Shown here: in pieces, positions 35,697 through 38,473 of the stretch | How positions within the stretch are numbered: position 1 is the first letter of the stretch | Layout: each line of letters begins with the position of its first letter | Assembly: GCA_030684775.1 (NCBI GenBank) | Contig: JAUXXW010000015.1 | Span: forward strand, 1 to 38,473 | Direction of reading: 5' to 3' | DNA length: 38,473 nucleotides | DNA from: Pseudomonadota bacterium | GTDB lineage: Bacteria; Pseudomonadota; Gammaproteobacteria; Burkholderiales; Thiobacillaceae | Program-made: the position numbers and the translations under genes | The notes under the pieces: model-generated | Databases searched by the model: none | What the model was told of the DNA's origin: nothing | What the model saw: the letters and a program-made list of their open reading frames with translations, nothing else

Positions 35697-35855
35697 TTAA
35701 ATCAACATATTAGCGTATGCGCATATGCTGCAAGCGCACATATTTCCGCGCAGAAACAACTTGCGACAGTTGACTTGCGTCTCTACCATGCGGCGTGTTT
35801 TGCTTGGGCGAAGATCCAGGTGAAAACTTTCAAACGCGCTTTCGAGGAGATATAT

Positions 35856-37139
35856 ATGCGCAAGACCCAACTTTTGATCGCCCTGGCAGCCATTGGCTTT
35901 GCCGGTTCGGCTTCTGCAACTAATGGTTATTTTGCTCACGGCGTGGGCGTCAAATCCCAGTCGATGGGTGGCGCCGGCATTGCATATGCCGAGGATGGTT
36001 TCGGTATCGGGGCCAACCCGGCCACGCTTTCCCAGGTGAAGCAGGGTTACGCAGTTGGATTGAGCGTGTTCAGCCCGGATCGTGCGGCCAGTCTCTTGGG
36101 TGGGACGGGCGCTGGCGGCGCGAATATTCCCGGCGGTATTGGTTGGCAGGATGGCAACCGTAAGGATATGTTCTTCATTCCCGAGTTTGCTTATGTTAGT
36201 CAGGCCAGCAATGGCTTGTCATACGGAGTGGCGGTTTATGGCAACGGTGGAATGAACGTTGATTACAACAGGTCAATTTATGACACGACAGGTGACAGAA
36301 CTTTCACCAACATGGAGCAGTTGTTTATTGCTCCTACTATTTCCAAGAAGATCAATGATCAACATACCGTTGCGGCTAGTCTGAATCTGGTATACCAGAC
36401 TTTCGAAGCGGGAGGCCTGGATATGTTCACTTGTTATACCCCCGGAGGTAATTGCGGTACTGGGGCTGGCGCGGGTGATCCTGGTAATCATGGTAAAGAC
36501 TCTTCTACTGGGGTTGGAGTCAGGCTGGGTTGGACTGGCAAGATGAGCGATAAATTCACAGTTGGTGCTTTTTATCAGCCTGAAACCGCCATGTCCAAGT
36601 TCGATAAATATAATTATTTATTTGCAGAACATGGAAAATTCAATATTCCTGCAACCTATGGCTTGGGGATGGCTGTTAACGCAACGCCTAAAACGATTGT
36701 GTTGTTTGATGTCGTAGCCATTCAATACGGTGATATCAAGTCACTTGCCAACCCGAATAACCACACGCCGGGGACGACCAATCTAGGCGAAGACGATGGC
36801 AAGGGATTTGGTTGGAAAGATGTGACCGTCTACAAGCTGGGTGTCCAGCATCAGATGGACGACAAGACCACTCTCCGTGCTGGTTGGAATTATGCTAAGC
36901 AACCGATTGCCAATAATCAGCTTGACTTCAATCTATTGGCTCCGGCCGTTGTAGAAAACCATTTAACACTAGGTGTTACGCGGAAACTGGATAAGGGCGC
37001 CGAGGTTTCTGTCAGCATCATGCATGCATTCAATAACAAAGTTGAAGGCCCGATGGCCGCGGGTACGGGTACTATTCACGTGAATGCCCTGGAAATGAGT
37101 CAGAACCAAATCGGTATGCAGTACGCCAGCCAGTTCTGA
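35856..37139 (+). CDS. FadL/TodX-family outer-membrane transport protein
   Basis: 427 residues with a signal peptide (LIALAAIGFAGSASA-TNGYFAHG) and the FadL hallmark NGYFAHGVGVKSQSMGGAG, followed by a 14-strand beta-barrel pattern ending in Phe (ASQF). AGGAGA lies 5-7 nt before ATG 35856. FadL proteins import fatty acids or other hydrophobic compounds. The 3' half is visibly AT-richer than the flanking genes (for example the run of ATAAATATAATTATT near 36604), pointing to recent acquisition or weak codon selection. A clear terminator follows. Confidence 0.92.
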   Translation: MRKTQLLIALAAIGFAGSASATNGYFAHGVGVKSQSMGGAGIAYAEDGFGIGANPATLSQVKQGYAVGLSVFSPDRAASLLGGTGAGGANIPGGIGWQDGNRKDMFFIPEFAYVSQASNGLSYGVAVYGNGGMNVDYNRSIYDTTGDRTFTNMEQLFIAPTISKKINDQHTVAASLNLVYQTFEAGGLDMFTCYTPGGNCGTGAGAGDPGNHGKDSSTGVGVRLGWTGKMSDKFTVGAFYQPETAMSKFDKYNYLFAEHGKFNIPATYGLGMAVNATPKTIVLFDVVAIQYGDIKSLANPNNHTPGTTNLGEDDGKGFGWKDVTVYKLGVQHQMDDKTTLRAGWNYAKQPIANNQLDFNLLAPAVVENHLTLGVTRKLDKGAEVSVSIMHAFNNKVEGPMAAGTGTIHVNALEMSQNQIGMQYASQF

Positions 37140-37158
37140 TCGTTCCCACGACCCACAG

Positions 37159-37187
37159 AGAAGCCGGGGCCTCCCCGGCTTTTTTGT
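37159..37187 (+). terminator. Rho-independent terminator after the FadL-type gene
   Basis: Stem AAGCCGGGG, short loop CCT, stem CCCCGGCTT, followed by T5. It closes the porin transcript. Confidence 0.92.
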
Positions 37188-37225
37188 TTAGAATGCACAC
37201 CGTTTGACCACTACCGGAAAGCGCG

Positions 37226-38098
37226 ATGAAACGACTTCTTGCAGTACTTGCTCTCTTGATCTGGGCTCCCTTGGCGCTGGCTCTGAGCCCCTATTTCTAC
37301 GGCGACAAGGTCGCGGGCGGTGATATCGCATCTGTGCTGTCTCAGGTGGAGGCCAAGCTGACCAAGGCTGGTTTTGAGGTGGTGGGCAAACATACCCCGC
37401 CGGGACTGCCCGGTTATGGGGTGGTGGTGGTGACTGACGCGGGTTTGCTGGCGACCGTGCATAAGCTGGGTGGCGCCAATATTGTCGGCGCGCCCATCCG
37501 CATCGGCGTCAAGTCCGACGGTACGGTGTCTTACATGAACCTGGACTATTGGGAGCGCGCCTTTTTTCGCAAGCAGTATCCGTATGCGCAGAGATCGGTG
37601 AGAGCGGCCCAGGCCAAGTTATCCAAGGCGCTGGGTGCCGGCAAGGCGTTCGGCGGCAGCGTGGACAAGATTGACTTGTCCGATTACCAATACATGTTCG
37701 GGATGGAAGGCTTCGACTCCGACAAGAACGTGGTCATGGAGCACCTCTCCTTCGACGACGCGGTGAAGACCATCCAGGACAACTTGGCGCGTGGCCAGGG
37801 CAAGACCTCCAAGGTCTACGAAATCATCATGCCGGACAAGAAGCTCGCGGTATTCGGCGTGGCGCTGAACGATCCCAAGGAAGGCGAAGGTTGGTGGGTG
37901 AAGAGCGCCGGTGTCGAGAACATCGCGGCATTGCCTTATGAAATCTATGTGGTGAACAACAAGGCGGGGCATATGTTCGCGCGTTTCCGCATCGCCCTGG
38001 GCTGGCCGAATGTGGGCATGGGTACCTTCATGCGCATCGTCGAGGCACCAGGCGTGATTCGCGATACGCTGACTGTCGTGGCGGGTGGCGCGCCTTGA
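37226..38098 (+). CDS. exported protein of unknown function (possibly DUF302-like)
   Basis: 290 residues with a clear signal peptide (MKRLLAVLALLIWAPLALA-LSP). The mature part has alternating alpha/beta segments, including GDIASVLSQVEAKLTKAGFE, GYGVVVVTDAGLLATVHKLGG, PYEIYVVNNKAGHMFARFRI and a hydrophobic C-terminus. The split DUF302-like pattern (strand-helix with V-x-x-L-x-x-x-G-F at the start) is only suggestive. No Cys, no heme motif and no TM helix beyond the signal. It stands alone between two terminators, so it is probably monocistronic and periplasmic. Confidence 0.7.
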   Translation: MKRLLAVLALLIWAPLALALSPYFYGDKVAGGDIASVLSQVEAKLTKAGFEVVGKHTPPGLPGYGVVVVTDAGLLATVHKLGGANIVGAPIRIGVKSDGTVSYMNLDYWERAFFRKQYPYAQRSVRAAQAKLSKALGAGKAFGGSVDKIDLSDYQYMFGMEGFDSDKNVVMEHLSFDDAVKTIQDNLARGQGKTSKVYEIIMPDKKLAVFGVALNDPKEGEGWWVKSAGVENIAALPYEIYVVNNKAGHMFARFRIALGWPNVGMGTFMRIVEAPGVIRDTLTVVAGGAP

Positions 38099-38150
38099 TT
38101 CAAGTGCTTGTCGTCAGGTAAGTGCCGCGCGGCAACCTGACCACGGGACG

Positions 38151-38172
38151 AGGCCTCTTCGGAGGCCTTTTT
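38151..38172 (+). terminator. terminator after the exported protein gene
   Basis: Stem AGGCCTC (38151-38157), loop TTCG, stem GAGGCCT (38162-38168), then TTTT. Confidence 0.88.
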
Positions 38173-38214
38173 CATTGGCGCTTTTCCGCAACCGTTCACT
38201 CCCTGTCCGCGCCG

Positions 38215-38350
38215 CCGTGAAACCGGTGCAAACGTGACGACATGAAACTGGAGGGACTCAGCCCCGTACTGGGGGGCAAGCCTGGGGCTGTGTTGGGAGC
38301 CCATGACAAGCCGCTGACCACTCTGGAGTGGCCAGCGGCGGCAAACGCGG
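38215..38350. mobile_element. probable left end of the IS21-type element
   Basis: Between the terminator at 38172 and the istB stop the sequence contains the near-repeats TGAAACCGG (38218-38226) and TGAAACTGG (38243-38251), of the kind IS21 elements carry as multiple transposase sites near their ends. I cannot define the exact terminus or target duplication from one end. Confidence 0.4.
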
Positions 38351-38359
38351 GGGGGTTAA

Positions 38360-38473
38360 TCAGGCGCCGGCCTGATCCCGCATGCGGTAGCTGTGTCCCT
38401 CGATGACGACGGACTCGGCGTGATGCAGTAAGCGGTCGAGCAAGGCCGAGGTCAGGGTACTGTCGTTGTTGAA
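38360..38473 (-). CDS. istB: IS21-family helper ATPase IstB, C-terminal end
   Basis: The minus frame is open at the window edge and ends at TGA 38360-38362 after 37 residues: STLTSALLDRLLHHAESVVI, then EGHSYRMRDQAGA. The S-T-L-T-S-A-L-L-D-R-L-x-H-H-A motif and the E-G-x-S-Y-R-M end are typical of IstB, the ATP-binding partner of the IS21 transposase. The rest of the element lies to the right of the window; its left terminus should lie between about 38215 and 38350. Confidence 0.88.
   Translation of the reverse strand, partial: FNNDSTLTSALLDRLLHHAESVVIEGHSYRMRDQAGA

Overview
The window looks like chromosomal DNA of a denitrifying betaproteobacterium. The evidence is high GC content with strong codon bias, a complete cytochrome cd1 nitrite reductase and heme d1 gene set, norCB, a sulfur-relay rhodanese/TusA/DsrE2-like cluster, and dispersed palindromic repeats of the GTAGGTTGGGC type. 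I cannot name a genus from sequence alone.

Layout. (1) 1-4150: the 3' end of an EAL-domain gene and a SulP anion transporter. These are followed by an ECF sigma/anti-sigma pair driving an HvfA-like Cys-rich RiPP metallophore precursor and a DoxX/HvfX membrane protein. The two maturation genes expected between hvfA and hvfX are missing; only a short hvfC-like tail remains, and debris of an EAL gene and a comEC gene follows. (2) 4170-17240: the denitrification island. On the minus strand lies nirS-nirC-nirF-nirDL-nirG-(truncated hemoglobin)-nirH-(hemerythrin)-nirJ-nirN, followed by a 37-residue membrane microprotein with its own FNR/Dnr-type box and terminator. On the plus strand, divergent from nirS, lies a three-helix membrane protein gene, then norC-norB. 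Two FNR/Dnr boxes sit between the divergent units. (3) 17240-24230: a PAS-PAS-GGDEF diguanylate cyclase, a cold-shock protein with a long leader, a coiled-coil OmpA-type lipoprotein, a CDP-alcohol phosphatidyltransferase, mnmA and a NudJ-like Nudix hydrolase. (4) 24240-29175: a two-gene unit, a CsgG-domain lipoprotein and a 982-residue exported beta-helix protein, which is the best candidate for an undescribed surface system. (5) 29277-33333: a 294-bp MITE-like element inserted exactly at the rimO stop codon, then the operon ZIP transporter - diiron/MBL protein - methyltransferase - rimO. (6) 33334-34390: a gene-poor block full of inverted repeats. (7) 34332-38473: rhodanese, TusA and DsrE2-like sulfur carriers with a promoter/operator palindrome, an AT-richer FadL-type porin, an exported protein of unknown role, and the 3' end of an IS21 istB gene.

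How it works together. Nitrite is reduced to NO by NirS, whose heme d1 is made by NirF, NirDL, NirG, NirH, NirJ and NirN; NO is reduced to N2O by NorCB. The embedded truncated hemoglobin and hemerythrin-like protein probably buffer or sense NO or O2. The boxes upstream of nirS, norCB and the microprotein point to common control by an FNR/Dnr/NNR-type regulator encoded elsewhere.
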